Shown one piece after another: positions 8,983 to 17,478 of a DNA stretch of 64,000 bases. Position numbers and translations under genes: made by a program. Origin of the DNA: Ruegeria sp. PrR005 (lineage in GTDB: Bacteria > Pseudomonadota > Alphaproteobacteria > Rhodobacterales > Rhodobacteraceae); contig NZ_JAAGOX010000009.1 of assembly GCF_010500245.1 (NCBI RefSeq), forward strand, positions 32,988 to 96,987, in the 5' to 3' direction. The notes under the pieces are model-generated. The model had not been told where the DNA came from, made no database searches, and saw only the letters and a list, made by a program, of their open reading frames with translations. The first letter of the stretch is position 1. The number at the start of each line of letters is the position of its first letter.

Positions 8983-10476
8983 TCAGTTCACGGACACACC
9001 CGCCAGTGGCTGGAACAGCACAGCGCGTGAATCCCAGAACCCCTCGACCCCGGTCTTGTAGACCCCAAGCTGCGGCAGCTGGAACAGGAACCCGTGCACC
9101 GCCTGATCGGCCAGATACTTCTGCGCCTCGGCCAGCAGCGCATTGCGCGCCGCGTCATCGGCCTCGGCGCTGATCCGGTTCCACAGGTCGGTGTAGCCGG
9201 CATCGTCATAGCCATAGAAATACTTCGGCCCGCGCGCAAAATTGCCCATGTCATTGGGCGAGGTATGGGCGATGATCGTCATGTCATAATTGAGCTTCTT
9301 GTAGATCTCGTCGATCCAGAACCCCCATTCGACATTCTCCACCTTGGCGTCGATCCCGGCCTCGGCCAGCTGCGCCTGGATGATCTCGGCCGAGCGCGTG
9401 GCATAGGGAAACGGCGGCACCCGCAAGGTCATGGTCGTCCCGGCAACCCCCGCCTCTTCGAACAGCGCCTTGGCCTTGGCGGTGTCATGCGGATAGGTGC
9501 CGGTCAGATCGACATAGGCGGGCCCGTGCGGCGGATAGAAACTGCCGATCGGCACCGCCTGCCCGTACATCGCCCCGTCGATGATCTCGCCCCGGTCGAT
9601 GGCATGGCTCACCGCCTGCCGCACCCGGATATCGTTGAACGGCGCCTTCGCGTTATTCATGGCCAGGATCACCTCGCCCTCGGTCGATCCGGTCACCACC
9701 TTGAACCGCGGATCGGCCTCGAACTGCGGCAACAGCTCGGGCGCCGGAAATCCGGGAAACGCGTCGATTTCGCCGGCCAAGAGCGCCGCTGAGGCCGCCG
9801 CCGCATCCGAGATGAACTTGAACTCTACCCGTTCCAGCGCCACCGAACCCGCATCGCGGTGATCGGGGTTCTTGACCAGCACCAGCTTGTCGCCCCGCGT
9901 CCAGCTGTCGTATTTGAACGGCCCGGTGCCGACCGGGTTTGCGTTGTTGGCCTCAACCGACTCGGGCGCCACGATAGACACGTCACCCTGCGCCATGTTG
10001 AACAGGAAAAACGCGTCCTTCTGCTTCAGCTTGATCTCGACCGTGCCCGCATCGACAACCGTCACGCTTTCAATCGGCTTGAACAGACCTTTCGACGGGT
10101 TGACCGAATCCTCCGCCATCGCCCGGTCGAAACTGAACTTGACGTCCTCGGCATCGAACCCGGTGCCGTCATGGAACGTGGCCCCATCCAACAGGTCAAA
10201 GGTATAGGTCAGCCCGTCCTCGGACACCGTCCAGCTTTCCGCCAGTTGCGGCAGCACCTCGCCCGCCTCGTTCACGGTGGTGAGCGATTCGAACAGGTTC
10301 TGCGTCAGCATCCCGTCAATCGACGCGGTCGCATCCGCCGTCGGATCCAGCGAGGTCGGCTCCTGCTGCAACCCGATGACAATGGTGGTTCCGGCCCAGC
10401 CCCCTGTCGGCGACAGCGCGGCGCACAGTGCCAGCGCGGCGATGGCCACGCCAGATCTTGCAAGTTTGGATGACAT
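8983..10476 (-). CDS. Periplasmic solute-binding protein, peptide/nickel type (SBP_bac_5)
   Basis: 497 residues. I chose the ATG at 10476, preceded by GGAGG six bases away, which leaves a clean Sec signal peptide (SSKLARSGVAIAALALCAAL, cleavage near GGWA-G). The mature protein has the family hallmarks LDPTADATASI, LAESWTVSEDGLTYTF, LRDGATFHDG-type and DVKFSFDRAM. It is the first gene of the importer cluster and delivers the ligand to the DppBC-like permease. SBP_bac_5 proteins bind peptides, glycosides, opines or other solutes, so the ligand cannot be read from sequence alone. Confidence 0.93.
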   Translation of the reverse strand: MSSKLARSGVAIAALALCAALSPTGGWAGTTIVIGLQQEPTSLDPTADATASIDGMLTQNLFESLTTVNEAGEVLPQLAESWTVSEDGLTYTFDLLDGATFHDGTGFDAEDVKFSFDRAMAEDSVNPSKGLFKPIESVTVVDAGTVEIKLKQKDAFFLFNMAQGDVSIVAPESVEANNANPVGTGPFKYDSWTRGDKLVLVKNPDHRDAGSVALERVEFKFISDAAAASAALLAGEIDAFPGFPAPELLPQFEADPRFKVVTGSTEGEVILAMNNAKAPFNDIRVRQAVSHAIDRGEIIDGAMYGQAVPIGSFYPPHGPAYVDLTGTYPHDTAKAKALFEEAGVAGTTMTLRVPPFPYATRSAEIIQAQLAEAGIDAKVENVEWGFWIDEIYKKLNYDMTIIAHTSPNDMGNFARGPKYFYGYDDAGYTDLWNRISAEADDAARNALLAEAQKYLADQAVHGFLFQLPQLGVYKTGVEGFWDSRAVLFQPLAGVSVN

Positions 10477-10703
10477 GGATGTCCTCCCCCTTTTCCATTG
10501 TTTGCGAACACATTCTGTAGAAAGTTCTTTACCTTTTCTTAAAGGCTGCATGAGCGACCCTGTCAGCGTCAACTGTTTTCGCCGCAGGGTGCAGCCCGCC
10601 TACCCCGGGGATTTCCGGCCATCCATGCGCGCCGCCTTGACCCGCCGTCACAGGTCGCCTTCAATGACCGGCAACCACCTTGGCCCCGCTCCAAAGGAAA
10701 ACC

Positions 10704-11552
10704 ATGCCGCCGCGTTCCTCCATAAACGTCCCGACCGCCCGGCCTTTGGAGCGTGCCACAAGGGCCCGATTGGCAAACCTGTCCCGAAAAACCCGGCAAC
10801 TCTGTACCATGGCCGCCGCAGCAACCCTGTTCACGGCCCATGGGCTGGCGGCCGACGAGGTGTCCCTCAAGGTGACCGAACAGCTCGCCATAAAAGGCGC
10901 GCCAATCCCCTATTCGATGGTCCTTCGCCTCGACGACGTCAGCCCGACCCGGATGTCGGTGGGCGCGTATCTGGACCTGCGCGGGTTTCAGGCACAGGCG
11001 CCCGCCCTGCTCTCCAGCGTCCTGCAAGAGGACTGCAAACAGAAATTCGCGGTTGCCATCTCGGACGTTTCGGCCAAGGCCGACACCGTTTCCGTGCGCG
11101 GTCAGTTTCAGGCCAAGTTCTTTGGGTGCAACACCAAGGACCCAAAGGTGCATTACCGCCGGTTTCTCCTGTTTGGCCAGAACGTGAATTTCCAGGCCAC
11201 CGCGCGCACGGTTGTCACCCATCCCTGCATGCGGGCCAGTCTGGTCGATCTGCAACTGGACCCCCTCGGGCTGCTGGGCGGCGCCGCCGACCTGTTCGGC
11301 CTGACCGAACTGGCCGAACGCCTGATTGTCGAAAAGGCCGAAGAGGTCCTGTCCGACCACCCGGTCTGCCCCAAACTCCCCCCCGAAATCGCAAGTCTCG
11401 AACCGCGATACACTTCCGGCGGTATCCGCGAGATCGGCGCGGGCGGCCTTGGCGCCAGCCTCAGCGGCTCGGTCAACACCAGCGCCGCAACGATCCTCGA
11501 TCTCGTCCGGGTCATGAAAGACCGCGGCATTCTGGGGCCGCAAAACCAATGA
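10704..11552 (+). CDS. Exported protein of unknown function, tandem paralogue 1
   Basis: 282 residues from the ATG at 10704, which follows AAAGGA at five bases. A long basic N-region precedes a hydrophobic core and an AHGLA cleavage-like site, so the product is probably periplasmic. I do not recognise the family. The mature part has four cysteines (EDCKQ, FGCNT, HPCMR, PVCPK) and ends with the run PVCPKLPPEIASLEPRY followed by a Gly-rich segment and TILDLV. The next gene shares the same cysteine spacing and C-terminal block, so the pair arose by tandem duplication. Its stop overlaps the next ATG (ATGA). Divergent from the ABC importer. Confidence 0.7.
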   Translation: MPPRSSINVPTARPLERATRARLANLSRKTRQLCTMAAAATLFTAHGLAADEVSLKVTEQLAIKGAPIPYSMVLRLDDVSPTRMSVGAYLDLRGFQAQAPALLSSVLQEDCKQKFAVAISDVSAKADTVSVRGQFQAKFFGCNTKDPKVHYRRFLLFGQNVNFQATARTVVTHPCMRASLVDLQLDPLGLLGGAADLFGLTELAERLIVEKAEEVLSDHPVCPKLPPEIASLEPRYTSGGIREIGAGGLGASLSGSVNTSAATILDLVRVMKDRGILGPQNQ

Positions 11553-12313
11553 AAACCCTCTGGACACCCGTCGCACTTCTGGCCCTCACGATGCTGGCGC
11601 CCCAGGTCTCGGCCAACGAGGTCGACCTGACCTTTGACAGTGACCTGACGGTTCTCGACCGCAAAATTTCCTACAATCTCAGCCTGCGACTGGCCGAGCG
11701 TGGCCCGACCCGCATCGGTACCGAGGCGCTGCTCGACCTGACGAACCTCCAGTCCACCCTGCCCGGGATCGTGAACGGGCATGCGCTGGTGGACCTGTGC
11801 ACCCTCAGGGCCGAAATTCGCGGAATAGATCTGGCCGCTCAGGGAGGCAATTTCGTGTTTTCGGGTACGCTTGCCGCCGACATGTATAGCTGCGCGCGCG
11901 ACGGGTTGACGGCCACTGACCGGGGACCGCTGGTCTTGTCACAGGACATGACGCTGACCGTCACGGCCGGGGTCCGGGTCGAGGACAATTGCGTCACCCT
12001 CAACCTGGCGGACATGGCCATCGACCTCACCGGCGCGGTCCAACTCACCGACGCGCAGAAAAAGGCCTCGGAAAAAGCCGGGGATCTGCTGGTGGCGGTT
12101 GTCGAACGCCTGATGGCCAACCACCCGGTCTGTCCGAAACTGCCACCCGAGCTTGCATCGCTGGAACCGCGATACGACACCGGCGGCACCACCGAGATCG
12201 GCGAAGGTGGCTTGGGCCTCTCCCTGCGCGGCTCGACCGATGTCAGCACCGGGACCATTCTGGATATCTTGCAGGTGCTGCAAGACCGGGGCGTCCTGCC
12301 GCCGAAACCGTGA
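11549..12313 (+). CDS. Exported protein of unknown function, tandem paralogue 2
   Basis: 254 residues with a standard Sec signal peptide (MKTLWTPVALLALTMLAP, cleavage near VSA-N). It is a diverged copy of the preceding gene: PVCPKLPPELASLEPRY, a GGLG.SL.GS stretch and TILDILQVLQDRG are aligned between the two, as are four cysteines (DLCTL, YSCAR, DNCVT, PVCPK) that could form two disulfides. The four-base overlap means the two products are probably made in fixed ratio, perhaps as a heteromer. Function unknown. A pair of 17-bp repeats follows the stop codon. Confidence 0.75.
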   Translation: MKTLWTPVALLALTMLAPQVSANEVDLTFDSDLTVLDRKISYNLSLRLAERGPTRIGTEALLDLTNLQSTLPGIVNGHALVDLCTLRAEIRGIDLAAQGGNFVFSGTLAADMYSCARDGLTATDRGPLVLSQDMTLTVTAGVRVEDNCVTLNLADMAIDLTGAVQLTDAQKKASEKAGDLLVAVVERLMANHPVCPKLPPELASLEPRYDTGGTTEIGEGGLGLSLRGSTDVSTGTILDILQVLQDRGVLPPKP

Positions 12314-12342
12314 AGCGGGCCGGTTTCCCCACGGAAAACGCC

Positions 12343-12391
12343 GTACAAAACGGTCAATTGCCGTCCCGGGACCGGTACAAAACGGTCAATT
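12343..12391. repeat. Pair of 17-bp direct repeats, 32-bp period (locus 1)
   Basis: The 17-mer GTACAAAACGGTCAATT occurs at 12343-12359 and again, identical, at 12375-12391. Between them is the palindrome GTCCCGGGAC. A degenerate third copy may begin at 12396. The block lies between two convergent genes. The same 17-mer, again paired at 32 bp, is found at 48010-48058. Confidence 0.85.
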
Positions 12392-12410
12392 TCCCGTACA
12401 AGGGCCCGGT

Positions 12411-13256
12411 TCAGCCCTCGTGCGCCAGCGCCTCCAGCCCGACCTTGTAGTTGGGATATCTCAGCTCGACACCCAACTCCTGCTTGATCTTGTCGTTCCG
12501 TACCCGCTTGTTTTCGCTATAGAAACTCCGCGCCATCGGGGTCAAGTCAGCCTCGTCGAAATTGACGGCGGGCGGCAGCGGCAGCCCCTGCAACTCGGCC
12601 GCATAAGCAATCACATCCTGCGGCGGAACGGGTTCGTCATCGCAAACATTGTAGATCGCGCCGGGGTTTGGCCGCGCCATCGAAGCGGATAAAACTTGAG
12701 CAATATCAATGACATGTATGCGCGAGAACACCTGTCCCGGTTTGATGATCCGGCGCAGTCCGCCCTTGCCCAGCTTGGAAAACGGCCCCCGTCCGGGACC
12801 ATAGATTCCGGCCAGCCGAAAGATGTGAACCGGCAGATCGGGCACCGCCTGCCATTGCTCCTCGGCCATCACCCGCCAGCGCCCGCGCGCCGCCGTTGGC
12901 GCGACCGGTGTGCTCTCATCCACCCAGGCGCCGTCGTGATCGCCATAGACCGCCGTGGTGGAAAGGTATCCAACCCATTGAAACTGGTTGGCTCTTTTGG
13001 CGATTTCCTCACCCAGCGCGGCCAGCACCGGATCCCCCGCCGCATCCGGCGCGGTCGAGATCAGCAGATGCGTGACCCCGTCAAACGACACCTCGCCGCC
13101 GGGCCACAGAACCGGTTCGGCGCCGGATTGCCGGATCGCCTCCATCTGCTCGGGGTTGCGCGAGGTTCCGATGATCCGCCAGCCCCGCGGCGCCAGCTGC
13201 CGCGACAGCGCCCGGGCGGAGTATCCATGTCCAAACGAAAGAAGCGTGCCTGTCAT
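12411..13256 (-). CDS. NAD-dependent epimerase/dehydratase-like (SDR) protein
   Basis: 281 residues from the ATG at 13256. It begins LLSFGHGYSARALSRQLAP, a Rossmann-type nucleotide-binding turn, and contains a YLSTTAVYGDHDGAWVDE segment with the S...Y(G) arrangement of extended SDR proteins. It resembles the YeeZ-like subgroup of SDR proteins with no proven reaction. It is convergent with the tandem exported proteins and divergent from the methyltransferase; no operon partner points to a substrate. Confidence 0.75.
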   Translation of the reverse strand: MTGTLLSFGHGYSARALSRQLAPRGWRIIGTSRNPEQMEAIRQSGAEPVLWPGGEVSFDGVTHLLISTAPDAAGDPVLAALGEEIAKRANQFQWVGYLSTTAVYGDHDGAWVDESTPVAPTAARGRWRVMAEEQWQAVPDLPVHIFRLAGIYGPGRGPFSKLGKGGLRRIIKPGQVFSRIHVIDIAQVLSASMARPNPGAIYNVCDDEPVPPQDVIAYAAELQGLPLPPAVNFDEADLTPMARSFYSENKRVRNDKIKQELGVELRYPNYKVGLEALAHEG

Positions 13257-13343
13257 GCCCCATAGTTGCGACCCGCCGCCGGAACAATCAAGCGCATGAT
13301 CGCCGCACTTGATTCGAATCCGCACTTGGGCCTTCAATTGTGC

Positions 13344-13976
13344 ATGAGCACAAAGACACCCGATCTGGACACGGCCTATCGCCTGCAATCGCCCGAGGAC
13401 AACCGGCAGCTCTATGCCGAATGGGCGGGTGATTATGACGACGGCTTTGCAGCGCGAGAAGACTATCAGCTGCCCGCGCACACCGCGCGCGCCTTTGTGG
13501 CGGCGGGTGGCCAAGGGCCGGTGCTGGATGTGGGCGCGGGAACCGGCCTCTGCGGTGCCATTCTGGCCGGGCTTGGCGTCGGCCCCATCGACGCCGCCGA
13601 TATCAGCGCCGAGATGCTGGACCGCGCCATGCGCAAGGACATCTATCGCGACGCCATCGAGACCGACCTGAACCAGGGCATCCCCGCCCCGCGCGACAGT
13701 TACTCCGGCATCGTATCGTCAGGCACCTTCACCCATGGCCATCTGGGCCCCGAGGTTCTGCCTGCGCTCTTGCGCGTCGCCCGGCACGGCGCGCAATTCG
13801 CGATCTCGATCAATGCCAAGCATTTCGAGGAGAAAGGCTTCGACCTTGCCCTGCGCCGGATGGAGCAGGGGCAGATCGAGAACCTCAAACTGCCCCGGGT
13901 CCGCATCTATGGCGATCTGGCCGCAGGTCCGCACAAGGACGACATGGCGTTTATTGCCCTGTTCGAGAAGTCCTAG
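13344..13976 (+). CDS. SAM-dependent methyltransferase, class I
   Basis: 210 residues from the ATG at 13344; an ATG at 13296 is an alternative. Motif I VLDVGAGTGLCGAIL binds SAM, followed by IDAADISAEMLDRA (acidic residue for the ribose). The N-terminal YAEWAGDYDDGF is typical of small-molecule methyltransferases of the Methyltransf_11/25 type. The substrate cannot be inferred. It is divergent from the SDR gene and convergent with queF. Confidence 0.8.
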   Translation: MSTKTPDLDTAYRLQSPEDNRQLYAEWAGDYDDGFAAREDYQLPAHTARAFVAAGGQGPVLDVGAGTGLCGAILAGLGVGPIDAADISAEMLDRAMRKDIYRDAIETDLNQGIPAPRDSYSGIVSSGTFTHGHLGPEVLPALLRVARHGAQFAISINAKHFEEKGFDLALRRMEQGQIENLKLPRVRIYGDLAAGPHKDDMAFIALFEKS

Positions 13977-13986
13977 GGGCCTGAAC

Positions 13987-14454
13987 CTAGCCGCGCCCGC
14001 GATAGGTCGGCACGCCCTGATCGGGGATCCACACACCAGGCAATTCCGGCCCGGTCTGATAGAACACGTCGATCGGAATGCCGCCGCGCGGATACCAATA
14101 GGCCCCGACCCGCAGCCATTTGGGCGCCAGCAGCTCGACCAATCGCTTGCCGATGGAGACGCTGCAATCCTCGTGGAACGCACCGTGATTGCGGAACGAG
14201 CCGAGATAGAGCTTCAGCGACTTGCTTTCCACCAGCCAGTCGCCCGGCACATAGTCGATCACGATATGGGCGAAATCGGGCTGCGCCGTCAGCGGGCAGA
14301 GCGAGGTGAACTCAGGCGCGGTGAAGCGCACCGCGTAATCGGTGCCCGCCTGCGGGTTGGGTACCTTTTCCAGCACCGCCTCCTCTGGCGAATTCGGCAG
14401 CTCGGTCTTGCCGCCCAGTTGGGTCAGGTTCGCATAGATGTCCTGATTGGCCAT
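13987..14454 (-). CDS. queF: NADPH-dependent 7-cyano-7-deazaguanine reductase
   Basis: 155 residues, the size of the short unimodular QueF class. It reduces the nitrile of preQ0 to the amine of preQ1 with NADPH. The substrate-trapping cysteine is in [12 protein letters not shown], and the QueF signature follows as [15 protein letters not shown]. It is the last gene of queC-queD-queE-queF, so the operon covers preQ0 synthesis and its reduction; preQ1 is then inserted in tRNA by Tgt, encoded elsewhere. It begins 21 bases after queE. Confidence 0.95.
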   Translation of the reverse strand: MANQDIYANLTQLGGKTELPNSPEEAVLEKVPNPQAGTDYAVRFTAPEFTSLCPLTAQPDFAHIVIDYVPGDWLVESKSLKLYLGSFRNHGAFHEDCSVSIGKRLVELLAPKWLRVGAYWYPRGGIPIDVFYQTGPELPGVWIPDQGVPTYRGRG

Positions 14455-14475
14455 TGTCTTGCTCCTCTCGGCGTC

Positions 14476-15195
14476 TCAGACGCCGCGCTTGTTGCCCCAG
14501 ACCAGCACATGCAGCTGCGGCAGGATTGTGGGGGTGAACCATCGGTCGGCCAGGGCCCGACCGATCAGCCATTCATAGCGTGTCATGATACCGTCCATGT
14601 CGATGGCGGCATCCTCGGCATCGGGTGGCGGCGGCGTGTGGTTGCCCGGTTGCAGATAGATCGGCAGGTTCGGATAACGCGCCGCCGCCTCACGCGCCCA
14701 GAGGTAATCGGTCTCGTCGAACACCACGATCTTGATCACCGTCACCGCATCGCGCGCCTGTGCAATACAGTCGCCGAACCGGTCCCAATCCACCGTTTCG
14801 CCGGACGAGGGCGGTTTGGGGCTGAGGATCAGGGGCGAAAGCTGACGGAACCAGCTCCGCGCAACGGACCCTTGGGTTTCCAGGGCAAAGCGATAGCCCT
14901 GCGCCTTGCCCATCTTGATCAGCGGGCCAAAATCCTGGATCGCGGGATTGCCGCCCGACAGCGACACCGTCAGCGGCACACCGCCCGACAGACACACGAC
15001 CTCGGCCCAAACCTGTTCCGTGCTCATCGCGGTCCATGTGTCGCGATAGGCGCTGTCCACCGCATGCAGGCTGTCGCACCACGAACAGCGGTAATCGCAA
15101 CCGCCCGCCCGCACGAACACGGTCGGTGCGCCAATCACCGCGCCCTCACCCTGTATCGTAGGGCCAAAGATTTCGGCGATGCGCAGGGTGGTCAT
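14476..15195 (-). CDS. queE: 7-carboxy-7-deazaguanine synthase
   Basis: 239 residues. It is a radical-SAM enzyme that contracts the ring of 6-carboxytetrahydropterin to 7-carboxy-7-deazaguanine. The N-terminus has FGPTIQGEG and the cluster motif CDYRCSWCD, a clear C-x3-C-x2-[10 protein letters not shown] is the SAM-binding glycine motif. Start and stop overlap queD by 4 bases (15192-15195), so the two are translationally coupled. Confidence 0.96.
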   Translation of the reverse strand: MTTLRIAEIFGPTIQGEGAVIGAPTVFVRAGGCDYRCSWCDSLHAVDSAYRDTWTAMSTEQVWAEVVCLSGGVPLTVSLSGGNPAIQDFGPLIKMGKAQGYRFALETQGSVARSWFRQLSPLILSPKPPSSGETVDWDRFGDCIAQARDAVTVIKIVVFDETDYLWAREAAARYPNLPIYLQPGNHTPPPPDAEDAAIDMDGIMTRYEWLIGRALADRWFTPTILPQLHVLVWGNKRGV

Positions 15196-15548
15196 GGCCG
15201 GTACTCGGCCCAGGTCTTGGGCGTTTCGCTGACCCGCACCGCGCTGGTCTCTGCCCAGCGCGCCTTGCAGAAGTCATAGACTTCTTTCGCCAGCCGCTCG
15301 GACGTGACCATGTCATGGCCGAACACCTCGTTCAGGTGACGGTGGTCCAGCGCATCGTCGATCCAGGTCTTGAGCGGCTTCAACTCGCGGTAATCGCGGA
15401 CAAAGCCGTTGGCATCCAGATCGGCAGCGGCCAGTTCGACCTCGACGATATAGTTATGCCCGTGCAGCCGGGCACAGGGGTGATCCTCCGGCAGATGGCA
15501 CAGCTGGTGCGAGGCCGAGAAATGGAACTCTTTGGTGATCCGGTACAT
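15192..15548 (-). CDS. queD: 6-carboxytetrahydropterin synthase
   Basis: 118 residues, as usual for QueD. It converts dihydroneopterin triphosphate to 6-carboxytetrahydropterin. Zinc-binding histidines are in FSASHQL and LHGHNY, and the catalytic cysteine is in [10 protein letters not shown] use the ATG at 15548, whose A is also the last base of the queC stop (TGATG), although the frame stays open further upstream. It lies second in the queuosine precursor operon. Confidence 0.95.
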   Translation of the reverse strand: MYRITKEFHFSASHQLCHLPEDHPCARLHGHNYIVEVELAAADLDANGFVRDYRELKPLKTWIDDALDHRHLNEVFGHDMVTSERLAKEVYDFCKARWAETSAVRVSETPKTWAEYRP

Positions 15549-16240
15549 CAGCGCCCCTCCACCGCCGCGCGCCAGAACTCGGGGTCGGCATAGACGGTCG
15601 GGTCTGAGACGCCTGCCAGATGGAACGCCTCGCGCCGCTCGACACAGGTGCCGCAGCGGCCGCAATGCACCTCACCCCCCTTGTAGCAGGACCAGGTATC
15701 GGCAAAGGGCGTGTTGTGGCGCGCGCCCTCGCTCACGATGGCCGATTTCGGTTCGTGCACGAAGGGCGTGTAGAGCCGGACACTGGCATAACCGTCCAGC
15801 GCGTGGGCCTGCATCGCCTCGAAGGCTTGAGTAAAACCGGGGCGGCAATCGGGATAGATGAAGTGATCGCCGCCATGCACGGCGGTCGCCACCGCGTCGG
15901 CCTGTTTGGCCGCCGCGATGCCGAATGCGATGGCCAGCATGATGGCATTGCGGTTGGGCACCACGGTGATCTTCATGGTGTCCTCGGCATAATGCCCGTC
16001 GGGCACGTCCACATCATCGGTCAGCGCGCTGCCTGACAGATGCGCGCCGATCTGGCGCATGTCGATCAGGTCATGCGGCACGCCCAGCCGTGTGGCGGCA
16101 CGGGCGGCAAAGTCCAGCTCCTTGCGGTGGCGCTGACCGTAGTCGAAAGAGATAAGGCCGATCAGATCGTGCTCGGCGGCCACCTTGTGGGCCAGCGATA
16201 CCGAATCCAATCCGCCAGAGCAGATGACAAGTGTCTTCAC
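15548..16240 (-). CDS. queC: 7-cyano-7-deazaguanine synthase
   Basis: 230 residues from a GTG at 16240. QueC converts 7-carboxy-7-deazaguanine to preQ0 using ATP and ammonia. The PP-loop SGGLDSVSLAH is at the N-terminus and a zinc site is formed by four cysteines in CYKGGEVHCGRCGTC. I chose the GTG because AAGGGA lies seven bases ahead and the protein then starts VKTLVICSGG, as most QueC do; the upstream ATG at 16261 falls inside the riboswitch-like structure. It leads the queCDEF operon, and translation is probably controlled by preQ1. Confidence 0.94.
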   Translation of the reverse strand: MKTLVICSGGLDSVSLAHKVAAEHDLIGLISFDYGQRHRKELDFAARAATRLGVPHDLIDMRQIGAHLSGSALTDDVDVPDGHYAEDTMKITVVPNRNAIMLAIAFGIAAAKQADAVATAVHGGDHFIYPDCRPGFTQAFEAMQAHALDGYASVRLYTPFVHEPKSAIVSEGARHNTPFADTWSCYKGGEVHCGRCGTCVERREAFHLAGVSDPTVYADPEFWRAAVEGR

Positions 16241-16247
16241 GTTTGGG

Positions 16248-16284
16248 TCCCTTGTTTTCATAAGCCGGGTAGGCTGCGACCGGC
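16248..16284 (-). promoter_or_regulatory. Candidate preQ1-I riboswitch controlling queC translation
   Basis: On the minus strand, GCCGGTCGCAGCCTACCCGG, then C and TTATGAAAACAAGGGA, precedes the queC GTG. This matches the small preQ1-I aptamer: a short P1 stem (GCCGG with CCGGC), a C-rich loop, then an A-rich tail that folds into the stem groove and ends in the ribosome-binding site AAGGGA (16248-16253). Since the tail contains the Shine-Dalgarno sequence, ligand binding should hide it and reduce translation. The match is by eye to the known consensus; a covariance search would settle it. The position upstream of queC is where this class is expected. Confidence 0.75.
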
Positions 16285-16309
16285 GCCCGGATGATCCGGA
16301 CCGGGCGCC
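16282..16309 (-). promoter_or_regulatory. Hairpin abutting the preQ1 aptamer
   Basis: A 9-bp perfect inverted repeat (GGCGCCCGG and its complement, 10-base loop) overlaps the outer edge of the aptamer stem by three bases. It could compete with or insulate aptamer folding; no function is shown by sequence alone. Confidence 0.5.
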
Positions 16310-16369
16310 TGTAGCAGAGGCGCGGGGTAAAGGTAAAGACCCGGCGCCAACGTCGGCGAAAACGTGAAA

Positions 16370-16389
16370 GGCCGCCCAAACGGGCGGCC
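16370..16389 (-). terminator. Terminator of the sterol-desaturase-family gene
   Basis: Perfect 8-bp stem GGCCGCCC with loop GTTT on the minus strand, followed by TTTCACGTTTT. It lies just after the stop at 16411 and upstream of the queC leader, separating the two transcripts. Confidence 0.6.
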
Positions 16390-16410
16390 CTGCCAAACCT
16401 GTCGACCGGG

Positions 16411-17400
16411 TCAGGTATACATCTGCTTCTTATAGGCGCGGGTGCGGGTGGTGGCCTCGGCGCTGCCATCGTGAAAGGTGCCGAACCACTTGTCGAACGG
16501 GATCTCGGAGGTGCCGTAGTTGCATTCGAAATAGCGGTGATGCAGCTGGTGAAAGAAATCCCCTGTCTTGGCGGCCTCGGTCTCGCCCGCCTTGATCTTC
16601 TCGAACCCCGAATGCGACAGGATCGGGCTGACCTGCTGGAAATAGATATGGAACAGCAGGTGCAGCGGGTGCGAGGGCACCAGCAGATGGACGAAATAGG
16701 TCGTGAAATAGAGGATGTTCTCGTACCAGTGGTTCGAAATGCCCGACCACGGGCCGATATTGACATTGCGGTGATGCACCGCGTGCACATGCTTGTAGAG
16801 CTTCGGGTGATGCTCCAGCCGGTGCACCCAATAGAAATGCAGCCCCGACCACATCGGGATGAAGAACATCCAGACCACAAACCAGACCGGCGCCTGCGCC
16901 CAGGTGATGGTGGGCACCCAGCCATTGGCCATCATCCAGTAGATCAGCCATTGATAGACCGTGCAGACGGTCATCGCGCTGCCCAATGTCCACCAGATAT
17001 TGTCCCAGACCTGGTTGCGAAAGGTAAAGGTACCGTTGTCACGGGTTAGGTCGCGGCGGTCGAACTTCTTGTACTTGCCCTGACCCTTGCGCATGTAGAG
17101 CCACCAGTGCAGCGCGCCCGCCACCAGGATCTGCGGCACCATGTTCAACAGCCACACCCGGAACATCCAGCCGGGCGCAAAGCTCTGCATCGCCTCAAGC
17201 GGCGGCAGGAACCAGGCATAGGCCGCAACGGCCAGCGCCAAACAGAGGGTCAGCGAGGTCAGTTGCAGCCACGCCCCGCGATACCAGCGCAGAACCGCCG
17301 CCGGGCGGGGCGGCCAGACAAACAGCGGGTTCAGGCCAACTGGGTTCACTGGGCGATAATTCCAGCGTGCCGCTTCGGCGTCCTGACTGAAATCGGTCAT
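16411..17400 (-). CDS. Sterol desaturase/fatty acid hydroxylase family membrane protein
   Basis: 329 residues from the ATG at 17400 behind GAGGAAA. Several hydrophobic segments are interspersed with the histidine clusters of membrane di-iron oxygenases: HFYWVHRLEHH, HVHAVHHRN and HQLHHRYFECN. Family members hydroxylate or desaturate sterols, carotenoids or lipids at the inner membrane. The natural substrate here is unknown; membrane lipid or hopanoid/carotenoid modification is possible. It stands alone between queC and the aldolase gene, with its own terminator. Confidence 0.85.
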   Translation of the reverse strand: MTDFSQDAEAARWNYRPVNPVGLNPLFVWPPRPAAVLRWYRGAWLQLTSLTLCLALAVAAYAWFLPPLEAMQSFAPGWMFRVWLLNMVPQILVAGALHWWLYMRKGQGKYKKFDRRDLTRDNGTFTFRNQVWDNIWWTLGSAMTVCTVYQWLIYWMMANGWVPTITWAQAPVWFVVWMFFIPMWSGLHFYWVHRLEHHPKLYKHVHAVHHRNVNIGPWSGISNHWYENILYFTTYFVHLLVPSHPLHLLFHIYFQQVSPILSHSGFEKIKAGETEAAKTGDFFHQLHHRYFECNYGTSEIPFDKWFGTFHDGSAEATTRTRAYKKQMYT

Positions 17401-17478
17401 CGTCTTTCCTCGTTTCTGGACAAGCGCCATCCTCCGGCGCCCAGGGGCCGGTTCGGGCAAATTGCAAATCTCAAAGTG

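Noticed and set aside
12363..12372. Palindrome GTCCCGGGAC as a stand-alone operator
   Set aside because: Short GC palindromes are frequent at this base composition; I report it only as the spacer of the repeat pair.
13735..15279. A 514-codon plus-strand frame across the que genes
   Set aside because: Covers queF and queE antisense; composition is shadow-like and the que genes are unambiguous.
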